The translations under genes were made by a program, and so were the position numbers. A DNA stretch of 64,000 nucleotides from Zygaena filipendulae. Lineage: Eukaryota > Arthropoda > Insecta > Lepidoptera > Zygaenidae. The stretch spans positions 7,137,501 to 7,201,500 of the forward strand of contig OU015662.1 in assembly GCA_907165275.2 (NCBI GenBank). The letters are read 5' to 3'. This document shows, in pieces, positions 36,075-47,780 of the stretch; the first letter of the stretch is position 1, and each line of letters opens with the position of its first letter. The notes below the pieces were generated by a model, which worked only from the letters and a program-made list of their open reading frames with translations, was not told the origin of the DNA and ran no database searches.

Positions 36075-36194
36075 CTAATTAAATATCTTTTCTAGGTTTC
36101 CATCCGGACTAGCGTCATCTATAACATAGTTTTCATGACTCGAAAAGGCTTCTTTAACCTCCTTTATTTGAGCTGTCTTTTTAATTTGCTTCTT
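36075..36194 (-). other. Short protein-like open stretch, possible isolated exon
   Basis: In reverse an AAAAG sequence opens a 39-codon frame (KTAQIKEVKEAFSSHENYVI then DDASPDGNLEKIFN) ending in TAG. Composition is protein-like, and an AG just upstream could be an acceptor, though its pyrimidine tract is poor. No partner exon found. Confidence 0.2.
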
Positions 36195-36659
36195 TTATAA
36201 TGTAAGCGATTTTACTTCCTAAATAGGGATTAAAACATGCCTTCCCCTGTAGGTATTTGTTGTCAATTTAACGTAGGACCGTTTTTTTTTTCGATTCGTT
36301 CACCACAAATCTGTATTAAAGAGTCCACCATGTGTAAGTAAAAGCTTTATTAGTTACCAAAATAAATTTCAATCTAATGTTAATAATGATCCGGATCAAC
36401 GTTTCTACAGCATATTTTTATTCTAGTCCAATAAGGATTTCCCAGCAGAGGATACCGAAATTTGCGCTGAAGAAACCTCGGGCAATACCTAGTTTCATGA
36501 TATGAAGGTTGGGAATTATTTTCATTATACCATGCCCTCTCAACCCACTAACATCAGCGGCATATTTAAAGTCACCCAGTTGAGAGTTCTGAAGTAACAA
36601 ACATAAAAATGAATAAAGTCGAATTGAGAACCTCCTCCTTTATTGAAGTCGGTTATTTC

Positions 36660-36725
36660 ACAACTGTAGCACGGCGTGACGTCACGCGACATTTCGACTT
36701 AATGTATCTCCGTATGTAATGTATC
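36660..36725 (+). mobile_element. MITE family B fragment
   Basis: GCGTGACGTCACGCGACATT followed by TCGACTTAATGTATCTCCG, matching the centre of family B. Ends not preserved. Confidence 0.45.
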
Positions 36726-37646
36726 TCTTCCAGACCTTTAGGTAGGTGGACAGGACAAAGACTAAACATTTATTATATGATTTCATATACTATATAGGTA
36801 TTTTATACCGTATATATTATACCGTGTATGCTCGGTTCCCATAATACAAGTTTACCAATTTATTTATTTTTTATTGTACAGTATGTCCCTACGTACGCAC
36901 GTACGTACGCTTGGTGTAATTATTAAGTAAAGAAGCATAGATATTTATTATTAAAAAGATACTGAAAAGAACTAATGGAATACCTAACTAACTAATATGT
37001 ATGTGAGTTTTATTTTTTCTCGTCTTCAAATTCTTCATTGATTCAATAAAAAATACTAAATATTGGTAATGTCCCGAAAATAGACCCACCAAAAATACTA
37101 CGTATTGAATTTACCCCGTGGATTTATGGAATTGCTCGGGAGTTGGGAACATTTGAACATCCAAACTTTCACTGTTAATAAGATTACGGTGCGGTATAAT
37201 AAAACTGTTGTCGGTTTATTTGAAACCTGCTGGACGGATTTAAATGAAACTTGAGGTGAAGGTCGCAGCTTACATTATGTTCTGAATTAACATAAGTACA
37301 AGTAGGTATGTACTTTTTATTTCAGTTATAGGTATTAAAGAGATCACTACACAACCTAAAATCATTTATTTAAACGGAACAAACGACCCCCTTTTGGTTC
37401 TAACAAAACTTTTCTATGCCTACTTTATTCTGCAGGTATTTTTTTTTTATTTCAATCTTTTGGATTTCTAAACTTATTGACCAATGATTTATACATTTTA
37501 TATAGGCTTTCTGTTATTGCGACGACAGTTACTATAGCTAATAATAATGTTAGGAGTTTCCGAGGTAATCTTGAAATTCGTGCACGTAAAAACTCGGGAA
37601 CAATAGATTTTTTTTTAATAAAGTGATACTGGTAAAGGTACCATCC

Positions 37647-37857
37647 GTACCAATACTATAAATGCGAAAGTACATAACTCATAACTCTGTCTGTCTGTCA
37701 GTCTGTTACGCTTTCACGTCTTAACGGCTCAATCGATCGTCATGAAATTTTACATACACGTTGTCAGTGGTACAGAGCAGGATATAAGGTACTTTTTATT
37801 CAGGAATTCCCGCGGAAACTCCCAATTTATCGCGGGTAAACCGCCGGGAACTGCTAG
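37647..37857 (+). mobile_element. Helitron-like (Lep1-type) element
   Basis: ACCAATACTATAAATGCGAA, CTCAATCGATCGTCATGAAA, AATTCCCGCGGAAACTCC, hairpin CGCGGGTAAACCGCCGGG and end AACTGCTAG|T. Confidence 0.7.
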
Positions 37858-38890
37858 TATGTAATAACTCACCGACAAAAGTGGTGAAATTGCACAAAAT
37901 AATATGAAACTGTGTAAGTTGGAAGTTTCAGAAAACGTGTTAATTCAGAACTACATAATATTATATTAAGTGCAAAAATACCTACATCCAAATTCGTTCA
38001 GCCATTTTTGCGTAAGTAATGAACATGCAAACATTTTCTCAAACATAAATAATTACGTTTAATATTATAATAGGTCATTAATATAAACTACATTATTTGC
38101 ACTCCTTGATACCAAAGCAAATATGGTGGGTATTACAATTTCGTTGTGTAAGTATTAATCCCGCTGAATTAGGCTTGTCGGATTCAGATTATTATTTAAG
38201 TACCTATATGAACAAGCTTTGAACTAGTTTCAACACTTAGTGGTGTAGGTACCCTTAGTTCTTACTTTTGCAACAAACTTTGTTATTTACTCAAACTAGC
38301 TACCTATAAATTTTATCAAATTGATAGATCGATCCCAACTTAATGTTTGGAATATACTTACCAAATAAACTTATTTTATTACCAGCTTTTGCCAATGGCT
38401 TCGTCCCTGTTTATGTATACCTAGATTATGTCAGTAAATTTTCAATCTCTCGGGAACATTATTTTTTTTTCTGGATCTACACTGGATCCGCATGTACTGT
38501 GTGTGTATGGGAAAATTATTATGTTTATGATAAAAAAAAAACAAACGCATATTCGCGTTTATATTTTATAATACCTATGAGTATTTTTTTTTATTGTATA
38601 CCTAAACCGTATTCGTCGTGTTTTTGACTAAAGAAACAGACAGTGAAAAACATCATATAAAAATAGAATTCTGATCCATAATTGCCTCTGTTGTTGACAA
38701 TGTTGGATCGTCGAAAATCGTTGTAACTCGTGGAGTCTGCCAATTTTCCTGATTATATTTCAAAGATGCTTGTCAAGTGTAGAGCTATTCGAGCCGACAT
38801 TCTTAGAAGCTAATGATACACCCAATACGCGCACACAATCGAAACCATCATAAAAAATCTGAGAATTCTATAAACGTCCCAATTTTTTTT

Positions 38891-39050
38891 ACTAGCTGTT
38901 CCCCGCGGTTTCACCCGCGTTAATATCAAAGTTTGTGCAGGAATTTCAGGATAAAAAATACTCATATCCTTTCATCATGTCATATCGTCTGACAACGTAT
39001 TTGCAAAATTTCATGATTGAGACAAACAGAGTTTTGCAATTATAATAATT
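38891..39050 (-). mobile_element. Helitron-like (Lep1-type) fragment
   Basis: ACTAGCTGTTCCCCGCGGTT, TTTCACCCGCGTTAATATCA, CTGACAACGTATTTGCAAAA. 5' part incomplete. Confidence 0.65.
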
Positions 39051-39294
39051 ATGGAGTTTGGAGTATGGAGTTTAATCATGGAGTCGTCCTCCATGAGTTT
39101 AATAGACGAGTTTGACGCGTTTCTTACATTAAGGCTTAAATTATGTGATAGATAATGCCTACTCTTATTTACATATTTGGTATAATGTATCAAAAACAAA
39201 TATCAAGCTGCAGCGAAGATCAGAGAAGGAGCATAATGATAATTATATGTAATTACTAGAAGCACTCCCTGGACTTCCGTTGATAGACAATCTG

Positions 39295-39531
39295 CAGGGT
39301 AATTATGTAACTTTTGTTGCTATCATATTTCAGTTTCAGTCAGAAAATAAGCGATTTTGTAAATTAATTAATCATGTTTAGGCAGCTTCAACTATCGAGG
39401 TATGTTTATTTTGGTTGATTGCTAGATATTATAAGTGTCAAAACGTGCATATTGTAATCGCAAAATCGGCATATCTTTGACTGCAACCGAAAAATTATAG
39501 AAACATAAGTTACCTAGATATTAGCCCCCTG
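39295..39531 (+). mobile_element. MITE family D, copy 1 (CAGGG...CCCTG)
   Basis: Ends CAGGGTAATTATGTAACTTT and, in reverse, CAGGGGGCTAATATC..GTAACTTATG. Interior ATCATATTTCAGTTTCAGTC and AACGTGCATATT shared with 46365-46595. Confidence 0.7.
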
Positions 39532-40533
39532 TATCAAATCAATTTATAATGAAAGCAGGCTCTATTCTCAAAAAAATATTATTAGATATGTTCTGCAGGC
39601 CAGCTTTGGGATTATTCCGGAATTTTGTTTTATTTTAAATAATACCTACGTTAGATTTACTTGAAATGCGTACAGAATTCGAAATATAACGTTTGAATGA
39701 AAAAGATTTATTATCACATAAACCGGGATAACGTTGGGCCCCGAACACTCTAAGGAAATTACATAGCGCTGCAAAATGAAATAAAGACTATTAACAATCT
39801 CTTATCAGAAGGCAAGGCTTAGAGAGGACTACGTTCTCACTATTAAGACAATTGCGAGATTATCTCAAACAGTAGAAATTTGTTCCCGCATCGCTTGAAG
39901 CAAACATGTGATCCAAGAAGGTACCTACCTATGAGAACAACTAGCCAACACTTCGATTTGGCTTAATACAATGTAGCCAAGATATGTTACTTGCGTGTTT
40001 GAAAGCTTATCTAGAGTTATGTTATTTTTTTTGTTTGACTTCTTTACAGTATATATCTATTTATCGTAATCTGAAATGGCGACAGAAAAATCAAAAATTA
40101 CAATTAAATTAATATCATTTTATGATGATATAATAATTAACTTCTATAGTTTCCAAATAACTATAAGTTCCTATATATTATTTGGATGTTTAACGTAACT
40201 TTATCGAAATAATATAAAAATAGATAACTGTTTTAATCAACTGCTAAGATATATGTATTTTCTACTAAAAATATAGGATGGTAAGTCACAACCGTGATAA
40301 GGTAAGAAAACTGATCCGATAAACGTCATCCTTTCCAATTTTTAACAAAGCACTTTAAAACCTCAACGAACATATTTTTAACAAAAAAAAATTGAAATCG
40401 ATTTAGCCGCTCTCAAATGATGCGCTTAGAAACATACCTAATTATTCTCTGTTGGAAAAAGTAAAGAATTTTCAACGACGAATATAATAATTACTGTAAA
40501 TAAAATTTTAATTCATCGAAATTTAATGACTAT

Positions 40534-40770
40534 CCGCCGCACTCAGAGTCAACTTTAATGATTACTTAGTTAAGTATAGATTTTTAAAACAAAATTGCCG
40601 CAATCAGAGACGTTCAGTAAATTAATGTTAATTGGCATTTAATGAGATGTAACTTAATAAGTTAAAAGCCAATTAACATTAATTTATTAAACTTGTCTGA
40701 TTGCGGCAGTGTTGTTTTAAAAATCTATACTTAACTAAGTAATCATTAAAGTCGACTCTGAGTGCGGCGG
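40534..40770. mobile_element. Foldback element with about 110-bp arms
   Basis: CCGCCGCACTCAGAGTC at the left matches GACTCTGAGTGCGGCGG at the right; the arms continue (TTTAATGATTACTTAGTTAA; TATAGATTTTTAAAACA; GCCGCAATCAGA; TTAATGTTAATTGGC) to a small centre (40637-40665). Arms differ by only a few bases. Non-coding. Confidence 0.92.
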
Positions 40771-40819
40771 TAAGTATACAAACGAATGATGGCCGTTTCT
40801 TCCCTTAGTTAACTGCTAA

Positions 40820-41090
40820 CGACCCGATTGGCGCAATGCTCACCATGCCTGCCCGCTAATCAAGAGGTTCCGGGTTCGATTCCCGGTGGGGGTGGACTTT
40901 GTGTGATGAAAACAGGGTTCCATTTTCCAGTCTGGGTGTGTATATATATATCTATAGTATAATATATATGTAATAATATGTGTAGTTATACCTCGTTTGC
41001 TTGGTTTCCACTACACAAGCTTTTAGCTTAGTGTGAGACCAAGTAGATCTGTGTGTTGTGAAGTGGATTATTACTATTATTATTATTATT
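40820..41090 (+). mobile_element. SINE with tRNA-like head, copy 2
   Basis: Full-length, plus orientation: head CGACCCGATTGGCGCAATGC, B box GGTTCGATTCCC, body as in copy 1, tail (TTA/ATT)n. It begins about 50 nt after a large foldback element (40534-40770). Confidence 0.88.
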
Positions 41091-41213
41091 AATTAATTTA
41101 TTTAAGGTAGTTTTTCTTCTCAATACTTCGTATATAAAGAGGTTCATAAAATAAATTACAGATATCAAGAATGTTTTAGATTTATAATTTGTTAATTTAT
41201 TCAATACTATAGC

Positions 41214-41390
41214 TTCTAGCTGTTCTCCGCAATCTCACCCACGTCGAAGTTCCCACTGGAATTCCGGGATAAAAGTACCCTAGATGTCCTTTTCTGTACC
41301 CCTCACAACATGTATGCAAAATTTCATGATGATCAAATGAGCCATTACGGCGTGAAAGCGTAACAAACAAACTCTATAATAGTACGTAAG
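41214..41390 (-). mobile_element. Helitron-like (Lep1-type) element
   Basis: TTCTAGCTGTTCTCCGCAAT, GAATTCCGGGATAAAAGTAC, ATGCAAAATTTCATGATGAT, GGCGTGAAAGCGTAACAAAC. Confidence 0.65.
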
Positions 41391-41833
41391 GTTTTAATTT
41401 TATAATTGGTAAGCCTCATTGTATAATGTATTTGACATAATTTCTGTTTTTTCCACTAATAATATTTTTGGTACTTGTGTTTAAAATTAGTAAAATAAAA
41501 GGTTTAATGGTGATAAAAGAAAAAAAAAGCATGAAATTATCTCGAAAATTTATAAACTAAAAGCAGTAAAATACTTTTAATTCTTGTAAGTGTGCAAGAT
41601 CAAAGCTCGGCCACACAAAGTAATGCCTTGTTTACTCATCTTTAGCTGCGAGATGCTACTCCCTCTTTTTATTGTATTTGGCCTTTCTTTTATTCTATTT
41701 GGCCTTTTCTCTCTATTCTTCAGAACCAATGCGTGAACACTATTTCCAATTTGCTTGGCTGAGTTGAGTACTTTTTTGCAGAATCTTTTGTTTATTTGAA
41801 GCAGTAGGTGATAAAATGCTTTTTTTATTTTCT

Positions 41834-42053
41834 ACTAGCTGTGCCCCGCGGTTTTTGTACTAATATTATTATCGTGAAAGGTGTTTCAAAGTTAAGGTAG
41901 GTAGGTATTTGTTTAAAATCACAATCACGCAAAAATCGTTAAAGGAGCCAACTTCGCTTACAGATACCGCATGGAATACCTATTTTTATATCTCCGGATT
42001 CCCGTGGGAATCTAGAAATTCGGGTTGGCGAAGCCGTGAGGAACAGCAGGACT
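41834..42053. mobile_element. Two broken Helitron-like pieces, opposite directions
   Basis: ACTAGCTGTGCCCCGCGGTT (reverse) breaks directly into GTACTAATATTATTATCGTG (forward), which runs to a decayed end GTGAGGAACAGCAG. Confidence 0.5.
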
Positions 42054-42199
42054 TAGGCTAAGATAAGTAAGTAATCATTTGTAGCTGTATACAGCATGAT
42101 CGCTGATGCGACCGAGCTCTGTAAATGAAAATTTCAAAAATAAATAATTATAATAGGTATGTTAATAAATTACCTTGTTAGTTCTTCCCTGTTCATATT

Positions 42200-42437
42200 T
42201 GGACGTAGATAAGCAATAACATGTTAACCCACAAAATTAAGTTATTGATTCAGAACGATTTATTGAGAGTTAGGGAACGTTTTTTAATTATGTGTTTACC
42301 TTATTACATCGCTTAAATATGTAACTAAATATTGAACATAAAAAATTTTGATACAAAATGGTGCTCCTACTTTTAAAACACGATTTACTCAAAATTTCCT
42401 CAGTGTGGGTTAACACACTATTGCTTATCTACGTCCA
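42200..42437 (-). mobile_element. MITE family C, copy 2
   Basis: Same TIRs (TGGACGTAGATAAGCAATA at both ends) and the same interior as 21486-21719 in the opposite direction (TTGAGAGTT, TTATGTGTTTACCTTATTAC). 238 bp. Confidence 0.85.
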
Positions 42438-42830
42438 TTTATAAGTACACAAGTGTTGTGGTTAATTAGCTTTTGCCCGCAGCACTAGGTAGGTAATTGT
42501 GTGCAGTTTAGAAGTGGACTGGCGTCACTATAGCGCCCATAATCAAGTCCTCTTTCCATGAACCTATTTAGATGATACAGAAGCCATGTTTTAAATTTAA
42601 CTACACAAGCAACAAAACTGTATGAACGGGATTTACTTGTTCAATAATTTATTCGTAATGCGCATCTTAGAATAGAACAGAACAGACAGTCAGAAGCACA
42701 ATGAGAAAATATTTTTTTGCATTTAGCTATTGTTATCAGAAATTCTTGCATTGCTTTATTTGCTTTCATATAATTTTTTTTTTAATTTTATATAAATTTA
42801 TAAAATTTCGTCTTCAGTTAAAATTTCGAT

Positions 42831-42905
42831 CACCGCGATTTCATTCGCGTTAATTTCAGAGTTCCATGGCATATTTCTGGGATAGAAAGTATACTCATTC
42901 ACGAA
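42831..42905 (-). mobile_element. Helitron-like fragment
   Basis: ATCACCGCGATTTCATTCGC, GTTAATTTCAGAGTTCC, GGGATAGAAAGTATACTC. Confidence 0.45.
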
Positions 42906-43469
42906 CACAAGTTTTTAAGTTCATGCATTAAACCCGCATTGTTATCCCGCTCACTGCGCCCCTCTGACAATCTGTTCCTTGATTTTCCATCCCATACCAC
43001 TGATTTCCATCGAGGCATATCGTCTATGGAACTCCCTTCCCGTAGCTGGTCAATCATTATTTCCTTAAAATGTAGTTTTTTCACCATTCGAGTTATTTCT
43101 TATTGTCTCGCTTCATGATAATTATGTATTAAAGGTTCGATCACGCAGATTCGCATTTTTTTTTCAATTATTAAGTTATTAGTATTAGTAGTATTATACT
43201 TCTACCTATACCCTATACCGTTCTATAAAGGTATCTACTAGGTATATCCTTTAATGTAATTTCATATGTGATAGTTATGTTAGTAAGTATATCTACCTAT
43301 GTATCTATTTACTGCTTTTTCTACTAATATATGTATTTATTTTAGCGTATTACTCAATTAATCATTTATTTGTTTCTTATTCTTATATATGTATTAAGTA
43401 TAAAAATAGTAGTTATACTACGTATCTGTAGCACCACCCACTCTATATTTAACTTTTATTTTTAATAAT

Positions 43470-43600
43470 AGTACTTAACTGTTGCCTGTAAGAAATTGCT
43501 TTTTGGTAATAAGACCGCCCTTTTTGCCTATTCAAGTTACTTCTCTATGTATTTTTATTATTATTGTGGTAACAATAAAGAATATTTTTGATTTGATTTA
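43470..43600 (+). mobile_element. LINE 3' tail
   Basis: GCCTGTAAGAAATTGCTTTT, GGTAATAAGACCGCCCTTTT, GTAACAATAAAGAATATTTT and a TTGATTTGATTT end: the standard 3' end of a widespread lepidopteran non-LTR family. The coding part is missing, as is usual with 5' truncation. Confidence 0.65.
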
Positions 43601-44023
43601 TACACAAACAAGCCTACAAAAAAAAAAAATCTTTATCTTTATAATATTAGTGTAGACTATGGCTATTTAAAACGCGTTAATTTGGAGGTTCCCGCGGGAA
43701 CTGCGAGAAATTCGTTCTTAGCTGAGGTTCCCTAGATTTAAACAAGGTAATTACATCATATACCTGCAGCTTCATAGGTCAAGTATAGTTGTCGAGGTCA
43801 AGTATTAGTCAGTGGGTGGGTCAGTGACTAGAAGATATTCCGGTAAACACAATTAGCTGTACGAGTATTCTTACAAAGTACACGTATGTCTGATTGTTGA
43901 ACATACAAAAATAAAACAATTTTTAACTGTGTCACCTTACCCTAGTAGATTTCCTAAATCTATGCATCTATAAGTACATTTATATCCATATCTATACATA
44001 TGCATATAAATAAAATTAAAACT

Positions 44024-44105
44024 TAGGCTACTTTTATTTTAGGAAAAAATAGTTCCTGCGGGAATTCCGAAACTCAAGCGGGTGACACTGTGGGGCACAA
44101 CTAGT
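44024..44105 (+). mobile_element. Helitron-like 3' end fragment
   Basis: TTCCTGCGGGAATTCCGAAA, AAGCGGGTGACACTGTGGGG, CACAACTAG|T. Directly followed by another copy at 44106. Confidence 0.55.
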
Positions 44106-44301
44106 CCTTAGTATGCTAATATTGTAAACGCGAAAGTTTGTGTAGATGTTTTTTACTCTTTCACGTAAAAACTACTGAATGGGTTGTACTGAAACTTTAA
44201 TATAGCTTATTCATCCGTATAACACATAGGGTACTTTTTATCCTGGAATTCCTGCGGGATCTTCAAAATTAAAGCGGGTGAAACCGTGGGAAACAGTCAG
44301 T
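44106..44301 (+). mobile_element. Helitron-like (Lep1-type) element
   Basis: CCTTAGTATGCTAATATTGT head, ACGTAAAAACTACTGAATGG body, GGAATTCCTGCGGGATCTTC and hairpin GCGGGTGAAACCGTGGG. Its CTAG has become CAGTCAG. Confidence 0.7.
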
Positions 44302-44512
44302 ATAATATAAATCAGAATATTTAGTAAAACACACATACATTAAGCAAGTTTTACGCTATCTACCTACCTAATACAAATAAGCCTACTCTATTAATTATTC
44401 ATCACTTTCAGTTCTTGTTTTATGACATCCTAACAGCTGTAACCTGTTGAATTATAAAATATATCCGTGTAAAGTCGCGAAGATAAATACATAAAAGTAT
44501 GCTTTTATTAAA

Positions 44513-44830
44513 TACTAGCTGTGCCCCGCTGTTTCACCCGCATGAAAGGTTTTTAAACAACTTTTTTTTTTCCGACATCCGATTTAAATGAAACAAAGCC
44601 TATATGTTGCTCCAAACTAAGCTTAATCTATCTGTGAAAACCGCATGACAATCGGTTCAGTAGATGCGGAGATTATCGCGAACAGACAGACAGACAGAGA
44701 GAAAAGAATTTTAAAAACTTTTTTTGGGCTTGGTTACTCTTCTTTTATCACCCCTCTCAATTTTAGGTAAAAATATTCAATGTGCAATGATGTGAATCGC
44801 GGATTCTACTCTTTTATTATGGTATAGAAG
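44513..44830 (-). mobile_element. Helitron-like element, long subfamily
   Basis: TACTAGCTGTGCCCCGCTGT, CCGACATCCGATTTAAATGA, GAAAACCGCATGACAATCGG, ACAGACAGACAGACAGAG, GGATTCTACTCTTTTATTAT. Same layout as 55128-55446. Confidence 0.7.
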
Positions 44831-45023
44831 ATAGAAGATGTAATAGTACTTAATTGCAAAAAGTTGCTATTTAATGCCTTAAAGGTGAAGAAAGAATGTG
44901 TGACTGTGGTTAAAAATAAACAAAAGATTCTTTTAATTATAATGTTTTTCATGTTTCATGAAATATATCTCACGTATAGATATTTCTTTCTTTAACTATT
45001 ATAGAGCAGTGAAGTTTATATAA

Positions 45024-45371
45024 GACTAGTTGTACCCCGTGGTTTCACCCGCATTAATTTCAGAGTTCCCGCGGGAATTCCGGGATAAAAAGTACCCTAT
45101 GTGTTAATCTTATGTATAACCTATAGATATTATTGTAAAGTTTAATTTAAATCCATCCAGTAGTTCGGAGTAATTTCGGAGTTCCCGTGGGAATTTTGGG
45201 ATAAAGAGTGAGATAGAGTATTATGTCACTCAGGACTACCGTAGCTTCCTATTAGAATAAGTGAAAAAAAACGAAATCGGTTCAGTAGATCCGGAGATTA
45301 ACCCCTACAACGTCACAAACTCACAATTCATCAAGTCACAAACTTTACCTCTTTATTATATTAGTATAGAT
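45024..45371 (-). mobile_element. Helitron-like composite (two ends)
   Basis: Two copies of the GGAGTTCCCG(C/T)GGGAATT motif (45065, 45178) in one direction; outer ends ACTAGTTGTACCCCGTGG and TATTATATTAGTATAGA. One copy appears inserted in, or fused to, another. Confidence 0.6.
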
Positions 45372-45894
45372 ACAGTTTCTTTCTATGCGGCTAATTAAAA
45401 GTATACCTACTTTTTCACAACAGTACGTCTAAAAAGACAACGGAATACGCAACCAGCCAGATAATATTATTAACAAGTTGAAAAGTCTCTTTGCAAGCCC
45501 ATGGGAAAATATTTTTCGAGTTAAAATTTAAAACTTTTAATTTATTCGAATAATCTCAGTTCAAATTCAAACTTTTCTAATTTAATATATTTTCTATAAT
45601 ACTTAATTACATCCCAAAGAAACAGAGCTATAGCGAAGTGGCAGCTATAGTTATGTCTATGCATAATATGTTGTAGACAACTTAACCATATTACATAATA
45701 CTTTCATATACTTAAGTATATATTTTCACTAAAACAGATTATGATGTCACTTACCATTGACTTTCCTGTATACAAAAACTTATTGTCGGCACCAAAACTG
45801 AAAATACTGACCTAAATAAATACATTACATTTTTATTAAAAAAAAGGTCCACATAACTTAATCACATCATTAAAATATCCATCAAGTTCAAATT

Positions 45895-46075
45895 CTAAAT
45901 TTAAATGTAACGAAATATCGTGGGAAATGTTATAGAGAGTCGTAGACGCGACCTTCCTACACTGTCTCTCGAATAAGACTGGCCTGTAGGCTGTAACTGA
46001 AGCTGAAACCACCGAGAGGGTCCCATTGGACTGCAATGCGTGGCTTCAAGATAGTTTCGCTTTTGCCCGCTTCTA
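45895..46075 (-). other. Unrecognised GC-balanced, coding-like patch
   Basis: In reverse, CCAATGGGACCCTCTCGGTG and GTTACAGCCTACAGGCCAG stand out from AT-rich flanks. Three frames are open for 30 or more codons, none with a convincing family. Perhaps a relic of mobile-element coding DNA. Confidence 0.2.
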
Positions 46076-46364
46076 AGCTAATCTGATTAAGAGCTTTATT
46101 TTGAATATCTTGGGAATAACCCTGGAATCGCTAATGCCTGTTTAGCGTTCAGTTAACAATTTATCGCGCGACTAGACTTCTTAGCCCTATTTACAGAGTT
46201 GTTTTATTTTTTCTCCTATTATTTTACACCGAAATTGAACAAACAGAATATTACGATTGTTGATTTTACGCTACTACCGTAATTCCACCGTTAATTTTTA
46301 GGTGTCACAGGTTTTGTCTTATAAGGATGATTTGTTTTATTGTTCTTTTTTCATTGCCCTGCTA

Positions 46365-46595
46365 CAGGGCAATTATGTATCTTTTGTTCCTATCATATTT
46401 CAGTTTCAATCAGAAAAATAGCGATTTTGTGATTAATTAATCATGTTAAGACAGCTTAAATTTTTGAAGTATGTTTATTTTGGTACATTGCTAGATACTG
46501 TAGGGGTCGAAACGTGCATATTAAAATCCCAAAACCGCCATATTTTTGATTGAAACCGAAAAATGATAAAAACAAAAGTTACATAATAGCCCCTC
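46365..46595 (+). mobile_element. MITE family D, copy 2
   Basis: CAGGGCAATTATGTATCTTT ... AAAGTTACATAATAGCCCCT. Aligns with 39295-39531 along its length in the same direction. Confidence 0.7.
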
Positions 46596-46821
46596 AGCAC
46601 AATAGATATTTTCATAATATAATTGATCTCATACGTATACAGAACTACATAATATGTACACTGCATTACATGACCCTGATTCTAAGTGTTTGTCTCTACC
46701 TACGTATTTACAAAAGAGAAAGTATATAGGTTCTCGTAACCATTATATCAGCTGTCTGATGGTATCCATAGTACAAGTTCTGCTTACATCAGTCTAGTAC
46801 TAAGAGGTGCTGCATCATATA

Positions 46822-47037
46822 ATCCTTACATATTATAGACCAAAGTCCTCCGCTACGTCTATCTGTCTGCATGTCACGATAAGCTTAAAAACTACTGAAC
46901 GGATTTTCATTCGGTTTTCAGATTTTACCAATAGATAAAGTGATTCAGAAGGAAGGTTGTTTATACGTCTGGTTTATCCTGGAATTCCCGTGGGAACTCC
47001 AAAATTACCAAAGGTAAAACTGCGGCAGACAGCTAGT
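46822..47037 (+). mobile_element. Helitron-like element, subfamily of 3500-3704
   Basis: TCCTTACATATTATAGACCA head, ATAGATAAAGTGATTCAGAA, GGAATTCCCGTGGGAACTCC, end CGGCAGACAGCTAG|T. Confidence 0.7.
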
Positions 47038-47552
47038 GTCCAATAATTTAAAGATACAAACGACGAAAGATTAACACGCAATACAATTTTAAAAACCAAA
47101 TTTGAGGACTAATTTTTACAGCAAGAAAATGTATTCCATTAATTATTCAAAAAATATGCAGTTACTCTTGAACATATTTTTCTTGAAATTGATGTTGAAA
47201 TACTGAAATTTCTTTTATCTTCCTTTTCTCTAAAGCTCTGTAAGAAGTGTTCTATTAATAAAGCGAAGTCAAGAGCAGTGAGACTCGAGTACAGTCTCTT
47301 AAGATGAAAAAAACAATACATGAACAGTGCTTTGGATCTTTCTCTTTGTAATGCACTGGAATACAAACCAAGGCCGTGAAAAATTAAAAATCAATAACGC
47401 TTCTTTCTTGGCCTTAAAATATTCTGCTCTGGCTTTTCTTAATTATTTAGGACGCCCTTCTTTTGAATAACATATTTTCGTAGTATGATGTGCGATAATT
47501 TAGTTATATCTAGGGCAAATAATAAAAAAGCTGTTTAGAGCTTGACTTTCAA

Positions 47553-47780
47553 ATAATAATAATAATCCACTTCACAACACACAGATCTACTTGATCCCAC
47601 ACTAAGCTATAAGCTTTAGTCTTGGAAACCAAGCAAACGTGGTATATATACTACACATATTTTTACATAACATATATTATACTGTAGATATACATATATA
47701 TACACACCCAGACGGGAAAACGGAACCCTGTGTTCATCAGACAAAGTCTACCTCCACCGGGAATCGAACCCGGAACCTCT
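47553..47780 (-). mobile_element. SINE with tRNA-like head, copy 3 (5'-truncated)
   Basis: Matches the family from the (TTA)n tail through the B box (GGTTCGATTCCC) but breaks off at 47780, so the A box half is missing. Truncation at the head is usual for incomplete reverse transcription. Confidence 0.85.

Larger units (their letters stand above)
34709..37646. other. Intergenic, mostly featureless
   Basis: AT-rich. Apart from the short protein-like stretch at 36075-36194, the MITE B fragment at 36660 and a small CGTA-rich run at 36891-36911, I see nothing. Confidence 0.45.
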
